Origin: Lunularia cruciata
Taxonomy: Eukaryota; Streptophyta; Marchantiopsida; Lunulariales; Lunulariaceae
Reading direction: 5' to 3'
NCBI GenBank assembly: GCA_948567375.1
Contig: OX419759.1
Coordinates: forward strand, 57,699,493 to 57,763,492
DNA length: 64,000 nucleotides
Position 1 is the stretch's first letter, and each line of letters starts with the position of its first letter. Below the pieces are notes generated by a model. That model made no database searches. It saw only the letters and a list, made by a program, of their open reading frames with translations, and was not told where the DNA came from. Shown piece by piece: positions 1 to 13,382 of the stretch. The translations under genes were made by a program, and so were the position numbers.

Positions 1-108
1 GACAGTTTACTCCAGAGAAAGGAGTAGGCATAGTATTTTCTCCTCCGAAGTTAGTCAAATATCCAAATCTTTTTTTCTGATGTCTTTTGTAAACTTTCAT
101 CGTTGCAG

Positions 109-445
109 GTTAGTCTCCGTGATGCCATGAGATCAGGCGTTGATGATGAGGGATTGAGACAAATAATTGGTGATGCGGTACGTTTGTTCTCATGTAGGCA
201 ACGCTGTTTGCTGTAAAGGTCGTTCCAGTGCTTACATACCCCTTTTTTTCTGTTTCTGCGTCCAGCCTCTGAATGTGGTCACTTTCCAGACCTCCGAGTG
301 AAACTGTTACAAGACTTCATTGAAGAATGCTCACTCTATATTCTTGCCCATCGTGGATTACAGGTGAAAAGGAAAAAGGCCGCCCATGCTGGCATGTTTG
401 ATCTGGCGAAGACACAAAATCGACCAATGATTCACATTGGCGGTT
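109..445 (+). CDS. possible 3'-terminal exons of a gene entering from the left edge
   Basis: A pyrimidine tract ending in cag at 106-108 precedes a 23-codon open stretch (109-177, starts VSLRDAMRSGVDDEGLRQ) that meets a strong donor, gtacgt, at 178. A second open stretch begins after ccag near 266 and reads GHFPDLRVKLLQDFIEEC, then runs on through ILAHRGLQ to a TGA at about 443-445. The two parts look like protein, but their phases join only if a weaker donor at 182 is used, so the exact model is open. An alternative join gives a short tail and a stop near 300. I do not recognise the family. The rest of the gene would lie left of the window. Confidence 0.28.
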
Positions 446-2749
446 GAGCATCCAAGCTGTTCTTATTCATGGTTGTCTCTTACTTCTGACGGATATGTTT
501 CGGTATTTACTTTCCACTGGTTGGTGGAACAAGATACGGGTAAATAATGCAGGCATCAAACCAGTTTCAGCGAGAAGGTTCAACGGAGTTTGAATATATG
601 AACGCTTTCTTTAGCGACAGTGGAGTACATATCAAGAACTCGCTGCACACTAGCAGGACCTGCTGCAGTATCAGCTACTTCACTCTGATCATCTCCGCGC
701 AGGTGATTTTCTTAGAACTAGTCATTTTATTTTTTTACAGTGCTCATTGCACATCGTATATTTCATGAAGTTGCTCTGATTGCTGTTAAGTTTCAAAGCC
801 TTGTTGAGTGTCAAGTTCTGAATCTAAATAGTGACAGTATTTGTTTTCAGATGCTTGAATGTGATTTCGATCTTTTGAGGAAGGAGTAAGTACTTGCCAC
901 GACCAGTTTTGAAGAGACGGGGAGAGACTACAGTTTTATGCTCGGCAGTTGGCTTTTTTGGATAGATATGTCTGGTAGGAACGTCAACTTGTACTCAGCT
1001 TCACCATTTTGCTCCAAATTTCATGGTTGACAAATTTCAAATAGGACTAATGTTGACAGGAGCTGGTCATCAGTCGTGGCATTTAGCCAATTACCAACCA
1101 GTTTCTTCTATACTCATGACCATTGCCGACATAGATACTGCTGAGCAATCGACGTCACAGCAGGGGGAGGACAGTACAAATCATCTTTCCTAAAATTTGG
1201 AGTTTAGCGTTCAGTTATTCTCTCATTTATATGTGAGTGAATTATCAGCTTAAGCTTGTAGAGAGCTCAAGCCAGTTTTTTCCGAAGGAAACATAATGAA
1301 ACGACTTCTCCTGATAAACATGAAGATGTTTAAATATTTTTCGTTACATACAGTGAGGCTTAACCACAGGAAGTCACCTATGTTGAGGAGATTTTTGGAA
1401 TTAGGATAATGCGTCATCTGATTTCTGAATTCTGAGAATCAGTCTATCACTGGAAACTATCGTTTCCTTACTCTACCTTTCCAGGACATTCTGGGAGTAA
1501 ACGAGTATAGGTGGAAGGTAGGATGCGACGTCACCTTCCGAAATCTCTCTGTCCGATCGTGCGTAAGCATCCAAGCCCTCAACAGCATTTTGTCTTTACT
1601 TAGGAAGGTGCGATTTGGCATGCATTAACTCTTGGTAAAAAATTATTATGATGGTGCATAGCAGAAGAAACGGATATATCTTGATGCGTATTCCAGAGTT
1701 CTCGCATGATAAACACCTGGACCTGTAGGAAAACCAGAAACTTGCCACGATGTGAAGAGTACAGCGTGTAAGTAACGGTGTGTTGGCTGGTGTCCATTTC
1801 ACATGTGTTGGCCATGTGCCGCCTATTCACAAATCTCACATGAAAGCCCTGAAGTTGGCACCAATGTGAAGGTTGGGTATAGTCCATGTGCGACATCTTA
1901 CTTTGAAAGACAATTGTCGCCCATCTAGCTACCTATAATAATAGATTCACTTGCTTTTAAAAGAAGATATTGCCCTCATACAGTAGAGTAAGATTGAATA
2001 TCTGTAAAAGCGTAGGGATTGTAGTCCATCGTCGCTGAACTATCTCTTGAGTGTAGTCAGTCGTCCTCGATTTGGCCCGGTAATCATGTTTTGGAATTAC
2101 CTACAGTATCTGATGGGTCCAATGTTGTACATAACATTGCTGGCCATATTTGTTTATCGTGATAAACTGGAAACGGACATGGTTCTCTGTAATTGGGGGG
2201 CTATTGAACTGACGGTCACTTAAATGCTATGGAGAACAATTATTATCTTTAATCCATGTGGAAACTTGGGATTTTAAGGGGAATGGTTTGCTTATGGAAA
2301 ACATATCATCCATGTTTGGCTTGAGGTGGAGTGCTGGCTGGATGGGTGAAAATATGGATTTAGAACACAATATTTAAGGAGAATTCCGAAGAGTAATTCA
2401 ACTCTAAACGAAAGAGATTAAATTAGAATAGAAGGAACTTGGCAACCGGAAGAAATTAGATTTTCAATCTGAACAAAGAATTTGACTGCAGTGAAGGGAG
2501 AATCATAGCCCATAAGACTTTACAGCCGGATGGAGAATTCGGCCCGGTCGCTAGAATCCAAATTCGAAGTACAAGGGGATAGATTTTTGATTCGGTCCGG
2601 TCCGGGATGCACCCATGAAAATTAAGATTTTGTTCATGTATAGGAGTTCCGTCTGAAATTTCGGTTCTGAAATCAATGGACATTCGATTTTGAGGCAAGG
2701 TGGTTTTAATACAATTTCTTTATCAAATTGTGCTCTGATTCAGAGTCAC

Positions 2750-2786
<37 letters not shown>

Positions 2787-5700
2787 ACTCTATGCGATAT
2801 AAAGACGGATCTGAATTAGAGTTTTAGTTTTTACATTTTTATATCGTGTAGAGTTATTTATTTATTTATTTATTTATTATAATAAATATTTTTATATAAA
2901 TATATGTAATTTTATTTATTTATCTTTTAAATATTTTAATTCATATCTGTTATTTTTTATAATAATGTGATTTTATTCATCATTATGAGATCATTATTCA
3001 TCATGAGATTTTATTGTTTATATTTTCATTATTCATTGGTGAGTGTGATTTTACCCTAGATGAAACATTGACTCACATGACATGTTATTTATTTGGAAGA
3101 TAAAAAATAATTACTTATGATAATATTAGAGACATAGTGTTTGTTATGATATACGAGAATGGATATTTGATTTGAAAATAATATTATATTTTACAAACGA
3201 TATATGTCAAATGATATTTATATTTGGTCTGAGATGATCAAGCGACAATAATATATATTGTGGTTATAGACTCTATGCATAATACAATTTTGAGAGAGTG
3301 ATTCCCTGGGATGGGCAAAGAGTGCAACAGTAGCTCGCAAAGACTCCAAGTATAGAGGTATGTAACGAGGTTATTTCTTTATTCCTCTAGCTTTGGAATT
3401 ATATGGAGCAATGGACGCGACGTTTAATTATATTTGTCAAGGAGTGCACGAGAGCTTATCATGTTAGGCGCTAGGGGTATTACTTTCACTCTCATGCTTT
3501 ATAATATATTTTAGACAGAATGTGTGCATTGCTCTATAGAATAGAGTGGTTAGTGCAATCCATATAGAATAGAGTGGTTGGTGCAATCCATAAAAGAACA
3601 ATCACACTAGATGACAATTCTTTGAATGCTCTAGTTGTTCGTAGATCATACGACTTGCGTATCTCAGATATCTTAGGTGCAAAAGGGCATATTTCTCATA
3701 TCAACTCCACTAGGCTTAGCTCCATTTTATCTATTTTGCCTCACCCTTGTACAGCTTGAGGCGGTCGCACTCTCTTCCTTTTTAAACACGATTATTGCCC
3801 TAGTGATACATTCCGGCGTCTGCAGAAGGTTCTTTTGAGTAGAAGAGACGAAGGTTAAACGCATGGAAGGGGGGAGGTGACCATAAACTTCGTCCCAAGA
3901 ATGGCAGAGGACATAAGGCACGGATTCACTCCAAGTTCTCTTGCCTTAGAGGGATGAATCCCACCTCAATGAAAATGAAAGATGTCTAAAAAAGTAGTAT
4001 GTTTCTAGTCCAATGTCCTCTGCATATGAATTGATCCCAACGATCTCGATCTCCTGCAGATTGTACCAGGCTAGGTCCACAACGCGCAAACAATACTCTA
4101 GGCATCCTGCGCTTCGATAAATGAAGAAAGACCATAATATCATGACCTCTTCCCGGTGAGATAATCCTAATTAGCATTTACGAGAGACATCTAAAATATG
4201 AGGCTCTGAATTGGACCACAATAAAGCGTCTGGAACTGTCATACTCCCTTCTGTAAGCAACGTACGTACCGCTGGAAGAAAGAAACCCATGTGTGAGGAA
4301 GAACTCCATCTCTTACAAGACAGGCCACAAACCATTCTGTTTCCAGATGACAAAAGCTTCCCGTTCCTGAGGGCTGTTGAACTCGATCTCCCAAAAGCAG
4401 AGGACTGACCGCATAAGCTCCAAAGCCCAATCGATCTTGGTGTACGTTTTATTGAAGTACCTTACCTACATGTACGATGTAAGTTTTGTAATGTGAATCT
4501 GGTTTACGTGAAGTGGTTTAGTATAACAATAGTACGAAGGTATGTAACGCACGTAAAGACTCTCCACAAGGGAAATCCCAAGCCCAAAATGCGGTAAGGG
4601 CCTTCTGGTTTCAATGAGTTCTGCAAGATTGTCGCCGTGAAATATTTAACTGAAATGTAGTCGTTACTGGCATGTCACATCGGCAGTTCGCCTTTAGCAG
4701 GCTTCAAGGGCCATAACTTTTTAATTTTAATCCTTGCTTTCTACCAACTATCTTCGTGGGGGCATTCTTGTTTAACTGATGTTGCATGAAATGGGATAAA
4801 GCATGGTTGTACCATTCCAGTGGCTCCAAATTCTAGATGAATATTTAGGAGCCATACTATCATATTTGTTTACATTCTTCGTGGTCCTCAGACACATCTA
4901 CTTTATGTTGAAAACACTATTTCTTTTGAAAAGGATATCAATCAACTCAGACCTCTCTAGACTGTGTTTGCACAGTCACGGGCCGACTAAGTTCATAGAT
5001 TACAATATGAATAAATTGCATACAACAAAGTCCAAATTAGTATTACTGTTATTCGCAAGGAAGAGAAAGGAGTACATCATACATCATATATCCTTTGCCT
5101 CTATAATATGTCCTCAAATGCATAAAAAGACATATCGTGTAGTTTGCATGTCCTGGTCTCTTGTACATATAACACTGCATCTATAATCAAAACGTTGATA
5201 CTCTATGCTCTACAGTAAAGCTCCCTAGCGGCTTATGCCCTTTTTCATTGAGTCTCGTGCTTGTTTTCCCTTTAGCACTTTCTTGGTGCTTTGTATTCCG
5301 TTTTCTTTTTCTTTTTCGTTCGGTTATACTACTCGGCCACTTTTTCCCCTTGGGCAAGGGTTGCATGACACCACAACGTGTGTAGTGGATATATAATCGA
5401 GTATAGTCGAGTATTATACCACAAAGTGAGATCTATGTTGTTCTTAGTGTATGCATATAGTTTGTCTTCAAGTTATAAAGTGGTCATTCTACTATGCATC
5501 TGAATCGGATGATAGAGAAACACACAAGAAAAGGGAACGAAGAGGAGAAGGACAAGACACAATTGTAAGGCCCACCAAGGAAGAGGAGTCACCAAATTCG
5601 AGAACAATTAGCAAGAGGCAATTTTCAAACTACATCAGCAACTATCTACATTCCTTGATATATCTGTGTCTGATGTTCTCTTAGACAAAATTCATGCGTG

Positions 5701-6553
5701 AATCTGATTTCTTGGAAGACGTGTATCTTGGCATGGTCCTTTGCACTGTCATTTGCACTTTAAAATTTGGACGTTATGAACACGAAACGGTGAACTCAAT
5801 TGGTGTCATCACTCACGGATACTAATCACACTTTAAGGTGAGACGATAATCGTTATCATGGTCGTCTCATAAGGTTGGAGAGAGGGATTCACATCAGGTC
5901 CTTCACTCAGAGTGTATGATCTTCTATTCTAGTTTGATATCAAAGGCATGTATCGGAATTAAGCAAGTACTAATGGAAACATGTGTAATCCGCGTGCAAA
6001 TTCCTTTCTTTGAATCTTCTCTCATTTGACCACCCCTTGTACTGCCATGGGTTCTACATCCTCCACCAGAAATTCCTTCCCAGCATTTAAACATCTTAAG
6101 TTCTCTTTTCCAGTGCTTCCCCTTTCACTGAAACAGAACATTTAGCGTTTCTTAACTTGTTGGTTTCTCTCCTTCCCAGACACTTACACCAAAATTACTT
6201 TACTAGCAAGGTCTATGTGAGAACCGGTGACGGACTGGAGATTGAACAAATGGATGCGGGAGATGAATTCGCAAACTTGCACCTGCCTAACCTCAAAATC
6301 CTGAACGCAGCGAGTCGAGTTTGGCAGTCATATTTGTGCTCCCAAACTCGACTTGCGCGAGCAACATCACTATCGGGGAAATGGAAACTGTATATTATAG
6401 TTCTCTAGCGTCAAGCACCGGATATGAGCTATCGACAATGAATCGCAGTAAGATTTGGTTCCAAGAGTCGGTGGTTGTCAAGTAACTGAAGTGAGTCTGG
6501 TACTTTAGAGCCTAAACGGATGAATAACAGTTCCAGAACTAGAAGATCATCTT
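446..6553. other. gene-poor intergenic stretch
   Basis: No gene is supported here. The stretch is AT-rich, above all 2,740-3,300. Short open frames at 4803-5186 (hydrophobic N-terminus) and 5451-5684 (charged) start with ATG but show no recognisable domain, no splice context and ordinary AT-rich composition. The minus strand at 3,727-4,430 has several short adjoining frames broken by stops, which looks like an old decayed element. A 29-bp unit is duplicated at about 3,533-3,590. Confidence 0.5.
2752..2783. repeat. (TA)n microsatellite
   Basis: An uninterrupted TA dinucleotide run of about 32 bp. A (TTTA)n run follows at about 2,855-2,880. Confidence 0.9.
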
Positions 6554-6634
6554 GTTGATATGGCCGAGTTGGTCTAAGGCGCCAGATTAAGGTTCTGGTC
6601 CGAAAGGGCGTGGGTTCGAATCCCACTGTCAACA
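6554..6634 (+). tRNA. trnL-AAG: tRNA-Leu (anticodon AAG)
   Basis: The 81-nt stretch folds as a type II (long variable arm) tRNA. The acceptor stem pairs GTTGATA with TGTCAAC (one G-T pair), with A as discriminator base. The anticodon stem CCAGA/TCTGG encloses the loop TTAAGGT, so the anticodon is AAG, which reads leucine CTT codons. The A box (TGGCCGAGTTGG) and B box (GGTTCGAAT) are intact. There is no intron and no encoded CCA. A TTTT run at 6,644-6,647 fits RNA polymerase III termination. This is a typical nuclear plant tRNA-Leu and looks functional. Confidence 0.96.
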
Positions 6635-6647
6635 CAGCCCATCTTTT

Positions 6648-9229
6648 GTCCGAGGAAGGAATTCATTTTGAGTCCCTTTTCCATCCAATTATGCAAATTT
6701 AATCATCTCCCACATATCCTTCATGCTATTTGACTTCAAAGCTATGTTGCTCATTTCCCCAAGCAGCGACAACGTTAAAGTGTTCAAGACATCTCACAAC
6801 TATTTGACGTCAACCAACACTTGCGACCTCGTGATTAATGTCTATCTCGAAATTTAAAGCACTGTATGTGTTACAAGGACATGCTGCAAAGCTTCTCTCT
6901 TTTCACCAAATTTTCTCTGTCCACTCTGAACACACTGCTTCATCTAGATCTTGGACTAAATCTATTGAAATTGCACATGAATCCACGGTAAATCTCGTAA
7001 AGCTTCTCTCTTTTAACCAGGTGAATCCACACTGAACACACGATTCTTCATCTAGTATCTTGACGAAATGTTCATGGAGTCCACGTTGACCTGGAAGTAC
7101 TGTACATAAAACCAAGGGTGACATAACACCAAATGTACCTTTTGAGCGCCAACTTCTCTAGCATTAAGTTAGTGACATCATGCAGTTGCAACGTGGCATC
7201 GTCTTTATATATTTCATTCTTCCCTCCAATCAATTTTCCTAACCACTGGTCTTTTCAAGATCTCCTTTGTCGTTAGTAGTCTTATATGGTGGTGATTTGG
7301 TCTAATTTTATTTACCGTACTCTACTTCGTGAAACTTTATTACAAAACATAAGAAAAAAGTACCATTCGAGATCTTGAGCCTTGACTTTTAGATTGAGGC
7401 CATTTTGACTTTAGTAGGTCAAATGGCTTTCCCCCATAACGGGGCCATCCGATTCCATCCTAAGAAAAGCTTATCAACGAATATTCTCGTCGTATTGGAA
7501 ACAGTAAGCCTTCTGTACGAGCAAATGCTTGAGACTTGACTTTTTCCGAATCAAAAGTTGTGCAATGTATCTTTGAATTGAACATCTGTTACTGTTCGTG
7601 GTTGTGATATACCATAAGCAATGAATAACTTGCGAAGCTTTGTCATTGTTTACGCTTTGTTTCATACTGAAAATACGCATGCGTGTTGTCCTGGCTCGGA
7701 ATTTCAAGGACCACCCATTTGCTTTCAAGGAATAGGTGGATATACTTAGAACGGTCCCAAAGTAGCTTTTCGTATTTGATCAGATTCTACTCAATAGTAT
7801 TATCCAGTTGACTGAAAAAAAGCATTACGAGAAAATGTTTATATATGTTTATAGATTACATTCTTTCTGGAATCTTGATGCTAAAAGGTCTCTCATCAAC
7901 TTCTGGTCATTTAGAACTGTTTCCTGATCTCTGTTCAGCTTTGAAATGAACAGAGATAAGGAAACAAAACTTCGGAATAAGCACTATGGGCTGTGACAAT
8001 CTGTGTCGATGAGAACATATATGATGACAATATAAGTGTCTTTTAGAGGATGTATAAGGATATACAGATTCATGAAAATCAAATGATATTGCACAGAACA
8101 TTTCGGGAGCCGTTTCTTCCGATCGAACTTCGTATTTGTCCCAACTTAACTTGAAGTGTTTTGAGTATTTCATGGATTATAGAAGATATAAGTGGATTAA
8201 AACAACTTACTCATAGCCGTTTACAAACGAGATTAGAAAAATGCTCTTGAATATTGGAGCTTGCTCCATTTGCTCTATACATCGTCCTACAAGACATCTG
8301 TGGGAGACACTCAATAGAATACATACATTGGTATAATGCTGAAGGAACCGAGTGTTAACGAATGGAATAGAACGGATTCGCGTAGTATTAAAGCTTCTTC
8401 TTGACCTACAGTATATAAGTAACAGGTACCTTGAAGTGTCTCCATGGCTTCATTTTTTAAATCTTCATATACTTTTCCAAAGCTAAGTTGAACAAAGACT
8501 ATGTCAGAAATGGGCTTAATTAATTTTTATCCAAGACTCTCATAAGGCCTATCATTTTACTTGCTGTCTTACCCGCTTTATATTTATAAATACCCTTCTC
8601 TAAACTATATAAACAGACCACCTTGACACATAAATAAGTAAGAGCCAAATCAGAAAATTAGAACTGAAATATATTTTATTAGTTAAACCGTATCAGTCAT
8701 AACAAAACGAAATCACATGAATTTTGTTGCGCAAATCCAAAATATGAAATACTGCGCACAGTACACGAGATAGTGCCGGTGACTTCTGTAACATCACGCT
8801 TACCAAAGCATGAAAGCTTTTTCAATAATGTTACGTGCACAAAGAGACATATGAAACCAAAAAAAAAGCTTCAATTCTGTCATTGGGCGCATGTGTACTG
8901 TAGCTCTTCTCCCGCTATACTCTTTCTTCATGCATGAACATTGAGTACTAAGCAACCCCGACAGTGTAAAGTGGAGTGCCTTCTCATTCTGAAGAAATCC
9001 GACTAAAAGTTGACTGTGCTTCATCTGAGCAATGTCGGGCTATAAGCCTTTCCGATATTCAGATCTTCGGATTAAAAGAATATTGGAAGTAAAAAGAAAG
9101 CGCGTAGTAGATATCTATGATAGCATGAAACGAAGATCTAGATTTGAAATATCGAGTATATAAATATTTATCTCCCTAAAACTTTATATTATTAATTTTA
9201 TATATATTTATATACATATTTATAAATCT
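6648..9229. other. intergenic stretch, nothing recognised
   Basis: Only short frames with frequent stops on both strands. No protein motif, RNA gene or clear repeat was seen. The last 100 bases are very AT-rich. Confidence 0.5.
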
Positions 9230-9960
9230 GCGCCGTACGATGACCATGACCGGCTGAACGTCTCCATAACCATAGCGTGATGGACCGACCGAGGACGTGT
9301 GAAAGTCTTTGATCGCAATTAGGCCCAAGACTCCCCGCAGGCGGTCAATCCCAAAATTTCATCCGGTGATGAAAGTCTGCGCCGTGAACTGCGGAAGATC
9401 CAGTGGTACCTACGGTAGCCGTCCCATCTGTTTCGACCGCTGATACATTACCGGTGGTAGTCAAAGCAACTGTGTCTTCCGCAACGCCTACGGAGTCCAG
9501 TTTCCCATCCAGACTGGCCGTCCGCCGTGTTCGAGACTTAAAATTCCCGTTACGGAAGTCCAGATCCGAGCCGACGCGAGTTCTCGCCGCCGTGGAATCT
9601 GGAGTAGAGTGGATTTCAAATTCCTGTTCCGAAATACTTCGATCGTCACCTGTTTCTTCTTGTTCTCGATGAGGGTTACATTCCGTTTTGGGAACTCTTC
9701 ATGGAACCAAGAACTGGTTATATGCGCACGGTTGGTATTGCCGATCTCGCAGTAGAGCTTCGATGTTTCCTTGGTGGACTTAGGGACTTAGTGAACACTG
9801 TTTGACTCTTTCGATTAGGCGTTGTTCATGATAGTCACTGCGTGAACCGCCCAGTTGCACTTCTCGAAGGTTGTGGAAGTTCCTGCGACGTCGGGACTTC
9901 ACCTGAAAGAGTCGGAACCGTGGTCTAGACTCCAGGCCCATGATCAAAAGATCCAGCAGT
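9230..9960. other. GC-richer island with an open minus-strand frame
   Basis: Base composition rises clearly above the flanks here. On the minus strand 9,488-9,787 is open for about 100 codons without an ATG at its start. It encodes a basic stretch (ENKKKQVTIEVFRNRNLKS). The plus strand has a GTG-initiated frame at 9,403-9,672. Neither matches a family I know. It could be an exon of an unresolved gene or an old insertion. Confidence 0.25.
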
Positions 9961-11523
9961 CTTACTGGACGATTTTTGGATAAAACTATTGCATCGAGGA
10001 ATCTATCAGCTCTTGATTCTTATATTTTAGAATCAAACTACGCACACAGTGATGTAGGTACAAAACTTCAGGAAGGAGCACCCGCTTAAACAAGAGATTC
10101 GTGAACGGAAAGGATAAATTACCCTACAGTAAAAGTTTGTTGGCTGGTTGCTGATCAAAGTTTGCATAGGGAACATGTTTCTATACGCCTAAATAAGTAA
10201 CAATTGGACACATGAGATTTGGTTTCATGATAACTGTACTTGAGTCAGACTGTCGGGAGAATATCGTCACCAACTATATGCCATGGAAAACGACGTACGA
10301 GTAGAAGAGACAGCTGCTGGTCCAGGAGTCCACAAAGTAAGAAGGATAAGAAAACAGAACTGAACTTCGGAAGAAGGTAAGCGATATCATACACTGGATT
10401 CACTCCAGTAGGGTCTCCGTGCCCGTTACAAGGAATCCTACTTTCGGAAATTCCAACGAATTTGTATATGGGTTTTTACAATTTGTACATTGCTTTTGCA
10501 CAGATCCGGGGTCTTTTGGGCTTGGACTCACAGCAAGTAAGTATAGGCGACACATGTAACAAAAGCCTGGTTAAGTGGACGAGGGAATTGGCTGAGTTAT
10601 TCTGTAGAAACCTGGATCTCCAACATGAGGGCAGATAATGTATAATAATTGAGCTTCAGGATTCAGAATCTGACCCTCCTGGAATCTTTCTAGCTACTGT
10701 TGGTCGGTGTTCGTTCCGAATCTGTGTGTCTGCGTAATCCCTACTTCCAGTAGCATTGCACAGTAAACAGGCCCACTTTGAATTGCACGTTTAAACGATG
10801 AAGTCTGCTACCAACTTTAACTGCTATCGAGTAGCCTGCAACGCATGTATTATTTGGAGGCATAATCCCAGAACCAGTTTTAAGATCCAGCGTAGGACAA
10901 GGAGCAAGAGGCCTATTGCAGTTCCGCCCTACCGTCGCGCAAAAGACTCTCGCTTGACTGTAATCATGTGATTGTTGCTTGGAGCCAGGCGTCACTTTGA
11001 TGTGAATTTAGTAGCGCCAGCCATTTTAGGCTGCTAGTCTTGTGGCTCCGATAAAGACGCTTGGTCAACCTGGAGATAGCGCAGTGAGTTCACAGTTCGA
11101 GACATTTTCCAGAAGTAAGCTACAGATCTACATGTAAAGAACAGGAGTCGCTCATATATGATTCGACATAACGAGGAAGCGAGGAGGTGGTCCAGAATGA
11201 TCTCGGGTTAAAGTCCTGGCTGCGGAGCCAGAGGTGCGTCTTGCATTCAATCCAGAACACCATGATCTATAGGTACATCTATTCTTCAATTTCCGCGTGT
11301 CGGCTAGTAACTCTTGAGATAGTGGTGAAGTTCTCTTTCTGTAGGGTGATGGTCCTGATGGATGACTTACGCGTTCAATCACTAATCTGCTGTTTCAGGA
11401 TTCAAGATCATGTATCTGGTTCAGCGGATAGGACGAAATTGATTAGCGTTGCACTGTGGCACAGGCGAAATTCACCTTCAAGGGGAACATCTGAACGATC
11501 TATTTCTTTGAGGTTAAACTTCC
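9961..11523. other. intergenic stretch upstream of the RING-H2 gene
   Basis: No convincing coding exon. The plus frame 11,187-11,639 begins at GTG and overlaps the RING-H2 gene in another frame. The stretch probably holds the promoter and 5' UTR of the RING-H2 gene, but I could not place a TATA box. Confidence 0.4.
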
Positions 11524-12117
11524 ATGACGGCACTGAGTGCAATTATTCCCGTTTCCTTGGTGCAAGAGAGAAGATTTCACAAAGAGATTTCACATCTGAC
11601 CTCGAGTGTCATCATGGAGTTTGCTTTAAGATTGTATGAGGTTTTTGTCTCGATCATATCACAGGTATACGGTGTTGTTGAAGATGCCACGAAATTCTTG
11701 CCCTGTCTATTCATGATTTGCTGGTCAGCCCATTCATACATGGGCCCTCCAGAGTTCGAGATCGATGACACAAGCAGTGACTTTCAGGCCAGTCCTCAAA
11801 CAGCAGAGATAATCAAAGAGTCCTTGATGGAAATTAAATATGGCAAGTCCGGCACCAAGGATGGAGAGCACTGCACTGTGTGTCTAGCAGAGTTCCTGGA
11901 GGATGAAATTTTGTACGAGCTTCCCCAGTGCAACCATTTGTTCCACACAGGCTGCCTCAACAAATGGCTCTTCAACAACACTTCATGTCCTCTTTGCCGC
12001 TCCGATCTCGAGATAGCAAGCCAGGTCCACCACATTAATAGATTGCATATAGAGGGCTTGTCTCAACCTACTTGCAGAGCAGTGAAACCCATGTCATTTT
12101 TGGTGAGAAAGCCGTAG
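11524..12117 (+). CDS. RING-H2 finger protein (probable E3 ubiquitin ligase)
   Basis: The single-exon frame codes for 197 residues. Residues about 119-160 form a RING-H2 finger: CTVC, a 15-residue spacer, then CNHLFHTGC and CPLC, which is C-x2-C ... C-x-H-x2-H-x2-C-x10-C-x2-C, with the tryptophan (NKW) typical of E2-binding RINGs. Known RING-H2 proteins of this type pass ubiquitin from an E2 to a substrate. A moderately hydrophobic stretch (residues about 40-68) precedes the finger, so a membrane link as in ATL proteins is possible but weak. The first ATG is used here. A second in-frame ATG at 11,614 would remove 30 residues and is an equally plausible start. No substrate or partner can be inferred from the neighbours. 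Confidence 0.82.
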   Translation: MTALSAIIPVSLVQERRFHKEISHLTSSVIMEFALRLYEVFVSIISQVYGVVEDATKFLPCLFMICWSAHSYMGPPEFEIDDTSSDFQASPQTAEIIKESLMEIKYGKSGTKDGEHCTVCLAEFLEDEILYELPQCNHLFHTGCLNKWLFNNTSCPLCRSDLEIASQVHHINRLHIEGLSQPTCRAVKPMSFLVRKP

Positions 12118-13250
12118 ATATTGAGAAAGTGAAGTACTGGGTTAGTCAGGAAGACATAAGTTTTATACTCTGCCTATCATGATCATCAAAAAATTGAGAA
12201 GTTCATAGTTTGGGAAGGTATCATATTGGATCAGTTTTGTAGCTATGTTGTACAGGCGACCACTTTGTATCATAATTACAGACATCTGATGTCTTATAGA
12301 CTACTTCATTGTACAGCTCAAAATTTTTCAGTTCGGAATGCTTGCTTATCCTAGAATTCAAATGGCTATCGTATCTACATGTAATCGATATCGTCACCGA
12401 GTATCTAGACAATGTCTACCTCGAACATGAGCAAGCGTACAGATTTGTCTATCAACTTCAACTGTTACATGCTTTCCGGTAATAGTTTTGGAGATTGAGC
12501 ACCGGTGCCCAATTTGATATACATTCTAACAGTCTCTCCGAAGTGGAAAGCTTATAATGTTCAATGCTACAAGAAGTCCTCTTGTGAGATGGGTGCCAGT
12601 TCGTTCTAATCTCTTCGCTTTCATTGTTCATGCGGATCCTTGCCTCAAATGGACAGGAGTTTACAGACTTCAATAACAAGCTGGAAGTAGATATCCTCAA
12701 GAAAGTCTCAGGCGTGATTTTCTTCAGGAAATGGAACTCATATCTAGATGGCACGCCAAAGTTCCTGATGAAGCCTAGCGTGCGCTTCTAAATGTTTTGC
12801 TGTGAGTTCTTATGAGAAAAAAATTTCTGCCTTCGAATGGGAGCTCTACTACATCAAGACACACTACACTACTATAGTGTATTCCTGTACCTATAATCTT
12901 TCCTCTAGCTATAAGATCTAGAAGATCTGGGAGTACACATTACACATTCTACGTCGTGTGTACACAGGCTTGAAATCTGCAAAGCAATAGCTACTGCGTT
13001 ATATACGCGCACATGTCATGATCATTGATCTATCAGGAGAGAGTTGTGATCGCTGACCTATAAATCACTCGAGGTGCTCAACTGTACAACCGAAGACAAT
13101 CGCATGTATGGGATGTGGTACAGGATGTCCTGTGGATGCATTGTTCCATATTCTTCTCTCTAAGAAGTAGCTAATGTTGACTCTAGAGGTCAAACATATG
13201 AAAGCAGACATGCTGCACTCTAGCTAGTGTAGTCTGTCTGCACAGCTACG

Positions 13251-13382
13251 ATGGAAATCTTGTCATTATTTTTTCAGAATCATACAGATTATGCAGAGGA
13301 TCCGGAGTACGTAGTTGAAGTTGACTACGAAGAGATCTATGAGCTTCACTGCAAACAAACTCGCATAACAATCCGAACATGA
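13251..13382 (+). CDS. possible small ORF, 43 residues
   Basis: ATG at 13,251 opens a 43-codon frame that is rich in acidic and aromatic residues (AEDPEYVVEVDYEEIYEL). The internal sequence ttttttcag at 13,269-13,277 could also be a splice acceptor, making the last 35 codons a terminal exon of an unseen gene. No family is recognised. Confidence 0.15.
   Translation: MEILSLFFQNHTDYAEDPEYVVEVDYEEIYELHCKQTRITIRT

Noticed and set aside
4803-5186. 127-codon ATG frame with a hydrophobic head
   Set aside because: AT-rich region, phenylalanine/leucine content as expected from composition, no motif, no splice partner.
11187-11639. 150-codon plus frame overlapping the RING-H2 gene
   Set aside because: Begins at GTG, lies in another frame and has no domain, whereas the RING-H2 frame has a complete finger.
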